Positions 1-9,197 of a stretch of 39,268 bases of DNA are shown here, piece by piece. Source of the stretch: Synergistaceae bacterium (lineage in GTDB: Bacteria > Synergistota > Synergistia > Synergistales > Synergistaceae); NCBI GenBank assembly GCA_031290235.1, contig JAITNX010000052.1, positions 1 to 39,268 on the forward strand, in the 5' to 3' direction. A program made the translations under genes and the position numbers. The first letter of the stretch is position 1. Every line of letters begins with the position of its first letter. The notes beneath the pieces were generated by a model that had not been told where the DNA came from, ran no database searches, and saw nothing but the letters and a program-made list of their open reading frames with translations.

Positions 1-41
1 GTATACAGGCTTTGTTTGGTCTTTGAAAAATTGGCGGAGAA

Positions 42-80
42 TAGCCCGACGATTGAGTGAGCCGCCCAGGCAACGGGCTA
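42..80. repeat. Inverted repeat TAGCCCG(42-48)/CGGGCTA(74-80) in a hairpin-rich noncoding segment (also GGGGCTTCGCCCC near 119-131)
   Basis: Perfect 7-bp complementary arms read directly; no convincing ORF in the first ~180 nt. Confidence 0.4.
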
Positions 81-415
81 TCAAGGGGAATATCCTACTA
101 AACTAAGTTAGCGCTTATGGGGCTTCGCCCCCAGCCCAAGGAGAAATTTTTTCCTGGTCCGGGTCGGAGTCCCAGGGATTTAAGGTGGCCAACGTAGTGC
201 GGCCTCCGCGACAGATAAACTTCCCTCGCCTCTTTCATAAAACCATCCTCTATGATATGCTTCTACAAGGAATATTGCAGAAAAAACTGTACTACATTGA
301 CTCGCCTGATGTTAAAGTTGGAGTTATGCTGGATACGTCGCTTACCGCGTCGGGCCATTCCGGCGGGGCATGGCTGAAGTGACATAACGGGTTTATTGAT
401 GGGAGGTCATAGGCT

Positions 416-2536
416 ATGGACGATACTTTGAAGAACACTGGCGAGGCCGCTTCCAGCGTGACAGGAGGCGAGGGTATCGACTTTGACGAGCTGATGAGGA
501 AGTACGATACCGAGGCTCGGTTCCGTACGCCCCCTGGCTGGCAGATGAAACTCTTGACTTTTCTGGCGGTGGCGATGTCCTGTTTTCACTTCTATACAGC
601 TGGTATGGGGTTGCTGCCAGCTCAGAAGCAAGGCGCGGTTCATCTTGCGTTCACGCTTGTACTCGTCTTTCTGCTGTATCCCATCAAGTCCAGCATGTCA
701 AAGAACTCTAAGGTTCCGATATACGATATATCCCTTGCGATCCTGTCGGTTGTTCCGCTCGCGTACCTGGTGCAACAGATAAACGTCATAGCGATGGAGC
801 GCTCGGGCATGCCTACCACGATGGATATTGCCATGGGGTTCCTGCTGATAGCTATGCTCCTCGAGGCGACGCGGCGAATATCGAACCCCATCCTGCCATG
901 TCTCGCCGTAGCCTCGATCCTCTACTGCCTCTTCGGGCGTTTCATGCCTGAAATGATCTCTCACAGGGGCTTCAACATCGGTCGAATCATCAATCACATG
1001 TACCTTGGAACGGAGGGCATATTCGGGACACCGCTCGACGTCTCCTCGACGTTCGTCTTCATGTTTATACTGTTCGGATCGGTGCTGGAGAAGACTGGAA
1101 TGGGCAAGTTCATAATCGACCTCTCGCTCGCTCTGGCCGGTTGGTCCACAGGGGGGCCGGCAAAGGTGGCGGTCGTGGCGTCCGGACTCATGGGCACTAT
1201 CTCCGGGTCATCTGTCGCCAATGTCTGCACCACCGGGATGTTCACAATCCCACTTATGAAGAGCGTGGGTTACAAGCCGTACTTCGCCGGCGCGGTCGAG
1301 GCGGTCGCGTCAACAGGAGGTCAGATAATGCCGCCTGTGATGGGGGCTGGAGCTTTTATAATGGCCCAGTTCCTTGGGGTCGGCTATTTGGAAGTCGCCT
1401 TAGCCGCGGTAGTGCCGGCACTTCTGTACTACTTCGCTGTAATCGTACAGGTCCACTTCGAGGCGAGGCGCCTTGGACTGAAGGGACTCGCCCGCGAACA
1501 GCTGCCCAAGGTAGGCAGGCTCCTCAAGGGCAAGGGTTTTCTGCTCATACCGCTGGCAGCCATCATCTATCTGCTCATCACGGGGTTTACGCCGCTCATG
1601 GCGGCTTTTGGAGGCATCATGGTCAGCCTCGTCGTCTCCTGGGCAAATTATTTGATAGTGTTGTGCGTCGTCAGGATCGGGTTTCGCAACAAGTCAATGA
1701 CAGAGTCCCTTCTCGCCAAATTCAATGATGGGAGAAGCTCCGGCGTACGCGATCCAAAACGGGCAGAGTACGCATATCTGGAGAATGGGGCTAGGGAAGC
1801 GCTGCTCACGCCAAGGCGCATTCTGGAGGCGTTCGAGGCCGGGGCGAGGGGTTCGCTCTCAGTTGCCTGCGCCTGTGCTTGCGTTGGCATTGTGGTGGGG
1901 ATGGGCACCTTGACGGGGCTTGCTCTTCGCATAGCCGGCGCGATAGTGGCTATGGCCGGGGGAAAATTGATTCTCACGCTGTTCTTCACAATGTGCGCCA
2001 GCATACTGCTTGGGACCGGGCTGCCGACTACGGCAAACTTCATAGTGACGAGTACGATGGCCGCTCCCGCGCTGTTTAAGCTCGACGTCCCTCCGATGGC
2101 CGCTTATATGTTCGTCTTCTACTTCGGCATAGCGGCCGACCTGACTCCGCCAGTCGCGCTCGCGGCGTACGCCGGGGCCGGAATCGCTGGTACAGACCCG
2201 ATGAAGACCGGGTTTACAGCGTTCAAACTGGCTCTCGCTGGGTTCATAGTGCCGTATATTTACGTCTATAACCCGATACTGCTGTTCATAGACGCCACGC
2301 CTCTCGCCATGATACAGGCCGTGGTCACGGCTCTGATCGGAGTCTTTCTGCTGGCGATGTGTACGATAGGCCACTATAAGACGGCGCTGCCATGGTTTCT
2401 TAGACTAGTGGCGTTAGCCGGAGCCATAGGCTTGTTGGACCCTGGAACCATTACAGATGCGCTTGGCCTGGCCGTCTTAGTTGCCATACACGTGATTCAG
2501 GTCATGAGGTCTGGGGGGAAACTTTGGCGGGCCTGA
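416..2536 (+). CDS. TRAP transporter, fused 4TM/12TM permease (TAXI type)
   Basis: 706 aa polytopic protein; GGPAKVAVVASGLMGTISGSSVANVCTTGMFTIPLMK and GGQIMPPVMGAGAFIMA match fused TRAP permeases; SD GGGAGG upstream; followed by a TAXI SBP. Confidence 0.95.
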   Translation: MDDTLKNTGEAASSVTGGEGIDFDELMRKYDTEARFRTPPGWQMKLLTFLAVAMSCFHFYTAGMGLLPAQKQGAVHLAFTLVLVFLLYPIKSSMSKNSKVPIYDISLAILSVVPLAYLVQQINVIAMERSGMPTTMDIAMGFLLIAMLLEATRRISNPILPCLAVASILYCLFGRFMPEMISHRGFNIGRIINHMYLGTEGIFGTPLDVSSTFVFMFILFGSVLEKTGMGKFIIDLSLALAGWSTGGPAKVAVVASGLMGTISGSSVANVCTTGMFTIPLMKSVGYKPYFAGAVEAVASTGGQIMPPVMGAGAFIMAQFLGVGYLEVALAAVVPALLYYFAVIVQVHFEARRLGLKGLAREQLPKVGRLLKGKGFLLIPLAAIIYLLITGFTPLMAAFGGIMVSLVVSWANYLIVLCVVRIGFRNKSMTESLLAKFNDGRSSGVRDPKRAEYAYLENGAREALLTPRRILEAFEAGARGSLSVACACACVGIVVGMGTLTGLALRIAGAIVAMAGGKLILTLFFTMCASILLGTGLPTTANFIVTSTMAAPALFKLDVPPMAAYMFVFYFGIAADLTPPVALAAYAGAGIAGTDPMKTGFTAFKLALAGFIVPYIYVYNPILLFIDATPLAMIQAVVTALIGVFLLAMCTIGHYKTALPWFLRLVALAGAIGLLDPGTITDALGLAVLVAIHVIQVMRSGGKLWRA

Positions 2537-2664
2537 GCCGCTGTCTCTCATTGAGGAAGGAGGTGCCAGCCGGCATCTAAATATATAGCCAACATGGCAA
2601 ATTAACAGAGCGTGTCTTGTATAATGACAGGGGATTTTTTAATGATATGGAGGAGGAGTCAATA

Positions 2665-3621
2665 ATGGCAAAGAGAAGGATTTTGACGGTCATAGCGTTG
2701 GCGGTTGCGGCGGTTGTTGTATGCGGCACGGCGTTCGCGGCGGATGTTTTCCTTTCGATAGCGACAGGCGGCACATCGGGAACCTACTACCCGATTGGCG
2801 GAGCGATCGCTCAAGCGGTCAGCAAGGGCAGCGGCATTCAGGCCACGGCCGAGACCGGAAACGCGTCCATAGCCAACCTCAACCTGGTCGGCAACGGTGA
2901 CATAGAGGTGGCGTTCGTCCAGAATGACACGGCGTTCTGGGCTTATACGGGCAAGCTGATGTTCAAATCTCCGCTGAAGAACCTCCGCGCTATAGCGTCG
3001 CTCTACCCCGAGCACATCCAGCTCATTATAACGAAGGATTCGGCTGTGAAGACGCTGGAGGACCTGAAGGGCAAGAGAATCGGCGTCGGCGCGCCGGGTT
3101 CCGGCACTGAGGGCGACGTGCGCGCCATCTTCCAGGTGGCTGGCCTGAAGTACGGCGATATGAAGGTGGATTTCCTTGATTTCGGCGCAACGACTAGCCG
3201 CTTCAAGGACAACCAGATTGACGCTGGCTTCGTGGTGTCCGGATATCCAACCGCGTCCGTCATGGACCTCGCGACTACTAAGGACATCACCCTGCTGAGC
3301 TTCGACCCTGCGTTCCTCGAGAAGCTAAAGCAGGAGCATCCCTACTTCGTTCCGAGTTCTATCCCGGCAGGCACCTACAGAGGCGTTGACAACGAGATCA
3401 TCACCCCTGCTGTCATCGCTATCCTCGTCACACATGAGGACGTGCCGGAGGACATCATCTACAACTTCACGAAGGCCATGTTCACTAATATAGACGATAT
3501 TCACGCCTCTCACGCCAAGGGAAGAGAGATTAGCCTCGAGACGGCACTGGAAGGGTTGACTGTACCCCTGCATCCTGGCGCCGCAAAGTTCTACAAGGAA
3601 TCCGGCCTGAAGGTTAACTGA
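2665..3621 (+). CDS. TAXI family TRAP transporter solute-binding protein
   Basis: Signal peptide MAKRRILTVIALAVAAVVVCGTAFA; TGGTSGTYYPIGGAIAQ and GVGAPGSGTEGDVRAIF motifs; start moved to ATG 2665 behind GGAGGAGG. Confidence 0.95.
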   Translation: MAKRRILTVIALAVAAVVVCGTAFAADVFLSIATGGTSGTYYPIGGAIAQAVSKGSGIQATAETGNASIANLNLVGNGDIEVAFVQNDTAFWAYTGKLMFKSPLKNLRAIASLYPEHIQLIITKDSAVKTLEDLKGKRIGVGAPGSGTEGDVRAIFQVAGLKYGDMKVDFLDFGATTSRFKDNQIDAGFVVSGYPTASVMDLATTKDITLLSFDPAFLEKLKQEHPYFVPSSIPAGTYRGVDNEIITPAVIAILVTHEDVPEDIIYNFTKAMFTNIDDIHASHAKGREISLETALEGLTVPLHPGAAKFYKESGLKVN

Positions 3622-3642
3622 TATAACGTTATTAGAGGGACA

Positions 3643-4398
3643 TTGTGGCTGTCTGACGCTCTCCTGCTGATACCCTATATGGTTCTGATCGTCCTCGTCT
3701 CGTCCCCGCAGGAGGAGTGGAGGCAGGCGCGGTTCGAGTCCATGTCCGCCGCGGCGTTCCTCTGCGCCCTTCTATCGGCTCTTGCCCTGCCTTGGGGGGG
3801 CGTGCCGTTCTCTCACTATGCGGGAGTCGGTTCGTGGATTTGGCTCCCTGCCGTCGGACTCTCCTCCCTCCTTCTTGTGGGCGATGGGGCTGGGGGGTCG
3901 TTCCGGCTAGTAAAGGCCGTAGTTATTATCTGCCTCGCGGCCTTCGTCTCGACCGCGAACTGGTTCATACTGCGTCAGGGGGTTCCTGGAGGGTTCTTCA
4001 GCATCGAGGCCGCGTCGATGATTCTGCGAGTCGGCAGTGCGTGGGGCGCCGTACCCAAGGCGGCGATGGTTCTGTTTTTTATCGGCCATGTCCTGTCCTT
4101 TGCCCCGCTCTGCTCCATCAGGGGAGTCTCCGCCGGAGTGCTCGCCCTCTCGTACTCCGGTTTCCTTGTGATCACGTTCGTTCCCTTCAGCCCGGCCGGA
4201 CTTCTGGGTTTGTATCCTCCGATATCGATGGCGGCGGACGCCGCTGTGATGTTCGCGGCGTCCGTCCTCCTGGCCCGTTTCTTCTTGTACTGTCTCGGCC
4301 CTATGTTGGCGTCGTATATTGGGACAAACCGACGCCGCGCCATGCTGCCGGCGATTTTTATGGCAGCCGGGTGCTGCCTGATCCTTGCTGTATCTTAA
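3643..4398 (+). CDS. Polytopic membrane protein of unknown function
   Basis: 251 aa with multiple hydrophobic segments; TTG start 22 nt after the SBP stop, same strand. Confidence 0.7.
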   Translation: MWLSDALLLIPYMVLIVLVSSPQEEWRQARFESMSAAAFLCALLSALALPWGGVPFSHYAGVGSWIWLPAVGLSSLLLVGDGAGGSFRLVKAVVIICLAAFVSTANWFILRQGVPGGFFSIEAASMILRVGSAWGAVPKAAMVLFFIGHVLSFAPLCSIRGVSAGVLALSYSGFLVITFVPFSPAGLLGLYPPISMAADAAVMFAASVLLARFFLYCLGPMLASYIGTNRRRAMLPAIFMAAGCCLILAVS

Positions 4399-4400
4399 AA

Positions 4401-5612
4401 TCAAATCGGCTCTCCGCTCCTCAGCTTCTCGATAGCCGCCAGTGCGAATGACGCCATGAGGGCAACGCCGGTTGGCAGCACGGCCTCGTCTATATTAAAC
4501 CTTGGCGAGTGATGGGAGAAGTCCGTCTCCAGCTTCGCGTTGCCGGCCCCCAGGAAGAAAAAGACGCCTGGAACCTTGTGTTGGTAATAACTGAAGTCCT
4601 CCGAGACCATCATAGCGGGAGTTTCCTCGACTTTGCCGGGGCCGACCACCAGCTCCGCTGTCTTTTTGAGCAGCTCCGTCGCCCCCTCGTGGTTGACGAC
4701 GCTCGGGTACATATACGCGACCTCGGTCTCAGCGGCGCAGCGGTAAGCTGCCGCTATTCCGTCGGCTATGCGGCGGATGCGTCCCTCCATGTTGTCGCGT
4801 ACCTCAGGGTTGAAGGATCGCAGCGTGCCCTTCAGCTCGACAGTGTTCGGGATTATGTTGAAGGCGTCTCCCGCGCGCATCTGGCCAAGGCTCACGACAG
4901 CCGTATCGATGGGGTCTATCTCGCGGCTTGTGATTGTCTGTAGGGCCGTGATGAAGTTGGCCGCGGCGATCGTAGGGTCTATCGCCTTGTGAGGCATGGC
5001 GCCATGTCCACCCCTGCCTGTGAATTTTACAATCCATGTGTCCGAGGAGGCCATCACTGGGCCGCACTTCCATTTGACGAGTCCGGCGTCAAAAAACGAC
5101 CAGAGATGAAGCCCTCCTATCACGCTCACTCCATTCAGTGCCCCAGCGTCGATGAGCTCCTGCGCGCCAGAGCGGATCCCGTGCTCCTCCGCCGGCTGAA
5201 ACAGGAAGCGGATCCTGCCAGGGATCTCGTTCTCGATGGATGAGAGCAGTTTGGCGGTCCCCAGAAGTATTGCTGCGTGTCCGTCGTGCCCGCACGCATG
5301 CATGACGCCATCCACGGTCGATCTGTAATCCACGCTGTTTTCCTCAAAGACCGGGAGCGCGTCGATATCGGCTCGAAGCGCCACGCAAGGTCCTGACGGA
5401 TCCCCGGTCAGTTCAGCAGTGACGCCCGACTCGGTCCCCCCGTACCCGCGCTTGACGTTCGACAGCCCGAGCTTGTTCAGTTCTGCCTCTATGAGCCTGC
5501 TTGTCTCCACTTCCTGCCACGCCGTCTCCGGGTGAGCGTGCAGTCTTCGTCTCAGCTCCACCGTCTCCCTTGAGATGGACTCCGCGATGTTTCTTATCCT
5601 GGCCGTATCCAT
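4401..5612 (-). CDS. M20 family metallopeptidase / amidohydrolase (hippurate hydrolase / IAA-amino acid hydrolase type)
   Basis: RRRLHAHPETAWQEVET, MHACGHDGHAAILLGTA, FQPAEEH, GRGGHGAMPHKAIDP, SEDFSYY motifs; SD AGGAGG before ATG at 5612. Confidence 0.95.
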   Translation of the reverse strand: MDTARIRNIAESISRETVELRRRLHAHPETAWQEVETSRLIEAELNKLGLSNVKRGYGGTESGVTAELTGDPSGPCVALRADIDALPVFEENSVDYRSTVDGVMHACGHDGHAAILLGTAKLLSSIENEIPGRIRFLFQPAEEHGIRSGAQELIDAGALNGVSVIGGLHLWSFFDAGLVKWKCGPVMASSDTWIVKFTGRGGHGAMPHKAIDPTIAAANFITALQTITSREIDPIDTAVVSLGQMRAGDAFNIIPNTVELKGTLRSFNPEVRDNMEGRIRRIADGIAAAYRCAAETEVAYMYPSVVNHEGATELLKKTAELVVGPGKVEETPAMMVSEDFSYYQHKVPGVFFFLGAGNAKLETDFSHHSPRFNIDEAVLPTGVALMASFALAAIEKLRSGEPI

Positions 5613-6252
5613 GATCTGTCTTTCCTCCTAGGTAAATATGATTTGTCTTCGTCGTCTTTTCTGCTTTCCACCCGATCACAGGGGCCGAGGCAAGTTTCCT
5701 GACTGACGCCAAGAACGTCAGCCGCTTCGATCTGTATGCCTCGTATGCCTGAATCTCGCCGAATGGCGGCAAGGCCCAGCGGTTTTTTCCAAGCTCCTCC
5801 GTCCCTACCCTGTAGGCGATGCGGTTCATTGCCATCCTGCCGCCGCGGACTATCATCCAGGGCGGCGCCATGACGAACGACCCGTGTTCCGGCGCGGCGA
5901 ACGGCAACCCGGCGTTATGCGACTGCACCCTCTCTTCCCACGTCCATATTTCTCCGCCAATTATCCTGTACTCGTCGATTACCGGAGTGAGCTGGAGCGA
6001 GTGAACGTAGAACGTTACGAATGGTGAACCCATCCCCACCGGCGACGCAAGCAGCGCCTCGCCCCTGTCGAGTATCTCGAGGTATCCTATCGGCAGGTGG
6101 CAGATAACGACAGCGGAGCAGACGATAATAAGGACTATCCTGACCGCTGAGATAAGAGCGCTTCGGTTTTTGTCATCCCTCAAATGTTTCGGGCCCCCCA
6201 TCCGGCCGATATGTTTGCCGTTCAGTCCTCCTGTTACGGATAATTTTAGCAC
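5413..6252 (-). CDS. DUF1850 domain-containing protein with an atypical C-terminal read-through into the M20 gene
   Basis: VTFYVHSLQLTPVIDEYRI...VQSHNAGLPFAAPEHGSF resembles DUF1850 (TAXI-TRAP associated); ORF continues 200 nt past the M20 start in another frame. Confidence 0.7.
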   Translation of the reverse strand: MLKLSVTGGLNGKHIGRMGGPKHLRDDKNRSALISAVRIVLIIVCSAVVICHLPIGYLEILDRGEALLASPVGMGSPFVTFYVHSLQLTPVIDEYRIIGGEIWTWEERVQSHNAGLPFAAPEHGSFVMAPPWMIVRGGRMAMNRIAYRVGTEELGKNRWALPPFGEIQAYEAYRSKRLTFLASVRKLASAPVIGWKAEKTTKTNHIYLGGKTDHGYGQDKKHRGVHLKGDGGAETKTARSPGDGVAGSGDKQAHRGRTEQARAVERQARVRGDRVGRHC

Positions 6253-6369
6253 GCTCGCGCCGCAGATTGACGGCGGCGTTAAGTAAGCGCGGATTAAATC
6301 GCAAAAATGAGATTTTGTCGCTTGAGGATGCAGTGCCGGTCGATAAATCAGCCCTTCATTAAATTGGTG

Positions 6370-6378
6370 TGGTAAAAT
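6370..6378 (+). promoter_or_regulatory. Candidate extended -10 (TGGTAAAAT) upstream of secA
   Basis: TGn + TAAAAT, about 50 nt before the secA ATG; no good -35 seen. Confidence 0.35.
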
Positions 6379-6428
6379 AGCGTAGGTCGGTTTTGTACAC
6401 AGCTGTGTTCATGGAGGCGTGTTGATAA

Positions 6429-9170
6429 ATGCTAAAAGGCATATTGAAGGCATTGGGGCTCGACCCCAACGATAGACTTGTTGCGAAGTACAGGGACAGG
6501 GCGTCGGATATCGGCCTTATCGAGGGCGATGTGGAGCGGAAGTCGGACGACGATCTAAGGGACTCGGTGAATTATTTCAGAAGCAGGCTCTCTGACGGCG
6601 AGACGCTGGACGACATTTTGCCGGAGGTATTCGCCAGGGTGAGGGAGGTCTCCAGACGGACGCTTGGCCTCAGGCACTTCGATGAGCAGCTGATAGGCGG
6701 GATGGTCCTTCACGAACGAAAGATAGCCGAGATGAAGACAGGAGAGGGAAAGACACTTGTGGCGACGCTGGCTGTCGTGCTGAACGCCATCGAGGGGCTG
6801 GGGGTTCATGTTGTGACGGTCAACGACTACCTTGCGCGCCGCGATGCGGAGTGGATGTCCCCTATCTACGAGGGAATGGGGTTATCCGTCGGAGTGATAT
6901 CGCCGTTCATGGCTCCAAACGACAGGGTGGCTGCGTATAGGAACGACATAACTTACGGAACCAACAGCGAGTTCGGGTTCGACTACCTGAGGGACAATAT
7001 GGCGCACTCCACGGAGGCCCAGGTTCAGCGCGGGCACAACTATTGCATAGTGGACGAGGTGGACTCCATACTGGTTGACGAGGCCCGTACCCCGCTCATA
7101 ATATCGGGTCCGTCGGAGGACAGTTCCGAGCCGTACAAAAAGGCCGACTCAGTGGCGCGTTCGCTGCAGCTCGGGAGTGATTTCGAGATAGACGAAAAGG
7201 AGCGCAACGTAGCCTTGACGGAGGACGGCATCGCGCACTGCGAGAAACTGTTGAATCTGCCGGACCTCTTCACGGACTACGCGAACACGGAGCTCGCCCA
7301 CAAGATAACCCAGAGCCTCAAGGCGCACAACCTCTTCAAACGCGACACTCACTACGTGGTAAAGGACGGCGAGATAGTGATAGTGGACGAGTTCACCGGA
7401 CGCCTTATGGTGGGACGCAGGTACTCGGAGGGGCTGCACCAGGCCATAGAGGCGAAGGAACGGGTACAGATCGGCAGGGAAAACCAGACGCTGGCCACAA
7501 TCACCCTTCAGAATTATTTCAGGATGTACAAAAAACTCTCTGGAATGACGGGTACGGCTCTTACGGAGGCTGAGGAATTCAAGGAGATATATGGACTCGA
7601 TGTCGTGACGGTCCCCACTCACATGGAGATGGTCAGGGTCGACAACCCGGACGTGATCTACAGGACTAAGCAGGAGAAATTCAACGCGTCTGCCAACGAG
7701 ATAGAGGAGAGCTGGAAGCTGGGCCAGCCGGTGCTGGTCGGCACGTCCTCCATTGAAAACTCCGAGAGAATGAGTCGCCTGCTCAAAGCGCGAAAGATAC
7801 AGCACAACGTGCTCAACGCCAAGGTACACGACAAGGAGGCCGCCATAGTCGCCCAGGCCGGACGCCTTGGCGCTGTGACTGTCGCCACCAACATGGCTGG
7901 GCGAGGCACAGATATAGTCCTCGGCGGGAACGCGGAGTTCATGGCGCGTGAAGAGGCGGAGAAAAGAAAGATCGAGCCTGGGTCGCCCGATTACGATGAG
8001 CTGTTCGCGGAATTCAAAACAAAGTGTACGGATGAGCATAATAAAGTTGTGGAACTGGGGGGGCTGCGGATAATCGGCGTCGAAAGGCACGAGTCCCGGC
8101 GAATAGACAATCAGCTTAGGGGGCGCTCAGGCAGACAGGGAGACCCTGGCGAGAGCCGCTTCTACGTCGCGCTCGACGACGACCTTCTCCGGCTATTTGG
8201 AGGCGAGAAGGTCCAGAACATAATGACAAAGCTGGGGATGGAGGAAGGGGAGTCGATAGAGCATTCCCTTCTGAGCAGGACGATAGAGGGCGCGCAGAAG
8301 AAGGTCGAGGCCATGCACTTCGACATAAGAAAGCAGCTGCTCTCGTACGACAACGTGATGAACCAGCAGCGCGAGGCGGTCTACAGGGAGCGCGCCGGGA
8401 TATTGACGGATGAGGACATCGAGGGTCGAGTGTGGGGCATCATCGACGACACCCTCTCCGCTGTCCTTGAAAAAATATTCGAGAAGGATGATGAGCCGGA
8501 TGTCGGCGCGGCATCCCTCAAGCTCAAGTCACTCTTCGGCCATGGGATAGAGATTCATCTCAGCGGGGTGGACACGAAGGACGCGCTCTCCGAGGCGGAG
8601 GAAAAGATGCGGGCGGATCTCCGCGAGCGATTTGACAACAAAATCGCGGAGCTGGGCGGCGATGTGGCGTCAGGCCTCTTTAGATATATCCTGCTCCAGG
8701 TGCTCGACGCGAGCTGGAGAGAACATCTCCTCGGCATGGATGAGCTGAGACGCGGCATCGGCCTTCGCGCAATAGGGCAGAAGGATCCGCTGTTGGAATA
8801 TCAATTCGAGTCGTACAGTCTCTTTCAGGAGATGCTGCAGGGCGTCAGGGAAAAGGTGGCGGAGTACGCTTTCAGGGTAGCCATAGTGACGGAGGATCGC
8901 GGGCCGACCTCGAGAAGGGCAATGCACGAGAGACGGGACATGCTCCTGCTGGGGCGCTATTCCGAATCGGGCGGCGGGGAGTCCTCGTCCGATGAAGCTA
9001 AGACGAAGCCGATAAAGAGGGAGCCCAAGATCGGCAGGAATGCCCCCTGTCCATGCGGCAGTGGGAAAAAATATAAACACTGTCACGGAAGAACCCCTCA
9101 GCTTGCAAATGGGAATCAGGTCCAGGGAGGAGACATCGCCTCTTCGCCACGAGTCCCAGCCGGTGACTGA
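6429..9170 (+). CDS. secA: Preprotein translocase subunit SecA
   Basis: 913 aa; [50 protein letters not shown]-terminal zinc motif [19 protein letters not shown]. Confidence 0.99.
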   Translation: MLKGILKALGLDPNDRLVAKYRDRASDIGLIEGDVERKSDDDLRDSVNYFRSRLSDGETLDDILPEVFARVREVSRRTLGLRHFDEQLIGGMVLHERKIAEMKTGEGKTLVATLAVVLNAIEGLGVHVVTVNDYLARRDAEWMSPIYEGMGLSVGVISPFMAPNDRVAAYRNDITYGTNSEFGFDYLRDNMAHSTEAQVQRGHNYCIVDEVDSILVDEARTPLIISGPSEDSSEPYKKADSVARSLQLGSDFEIDEKERNVALTEDGIAHCEKLLNLPDLFTDYANTELAHKITQSLKAHNLFKRDTHYVVKDGEIVIVDEFTGRLMVGRRYSEGLHQAIEAKERVQIGRENQTLATITLQNYFRMYKKLSGMTGTALTEAEEFKEIYGLDVVTVPTHMEMVRVDNPDVIYRTKQEKFNASANEIEESWKLGQPVLVGTSSIENSERMSRLLKARKIQHNVLNAKVHDKEAAIVAQAGRLGAVTVATNMAGRGTDIVLGGNAEFMAREEAEKRKIEPGSPDYDELFAEFKTKCTDEHNKVVELGGLRIIGVERHESRRIDNQLRGRSGRQGDPGESRFYVALDDDLLRLFGGEKVQNIMTKLGMEEGESIEHSLLSRTIEGAQKKVEAMHFDIRKQLLSYDNVMNQQREAVYRERAGILTDEDIEGRVWGIIDDTLSAVLEKIFEKDDEPDVGAASLKLKSLFGHGIEIHLSGVDTKDALSEAEEKMRADLRERFDNKIAELGGDVASGLFRYILLQVLDASWREHLLGMDELRRGIGLRAIGQKDPLLEYQFESYSLFQEMLQGVREKVAEYAFRVAIVTEDRGPTSRRAMHERRDMLLLGRYSESGGGESSSDEAKTKPIKREPKIGRNAPCPCGSGKKYKHCHGRTPQLANGNQVQGGDIASSPRVPAGD

Positions 9171-9197
9171 TTATGATTCAGCTTCGGAGGTGACGCT

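Noticed and set aside
185-382. 65-aa ORF before the first TRAP permease
   Set aside because: No recognisable domain or strong SD; may be a gene remnant but cannot be supported
3717-4451. 244-aa ORF overlapping the 251-aa membrane protein
   Set aside because: Out-of-frame, Arg/Cys-rich, low hydrophobic order; the 3643 frame encodes clear TM segments
7149-8090. 313-aa minus-strand ORF antisense to secA
   Set aside because: Shadow ORF; SecA frame is unambiguous
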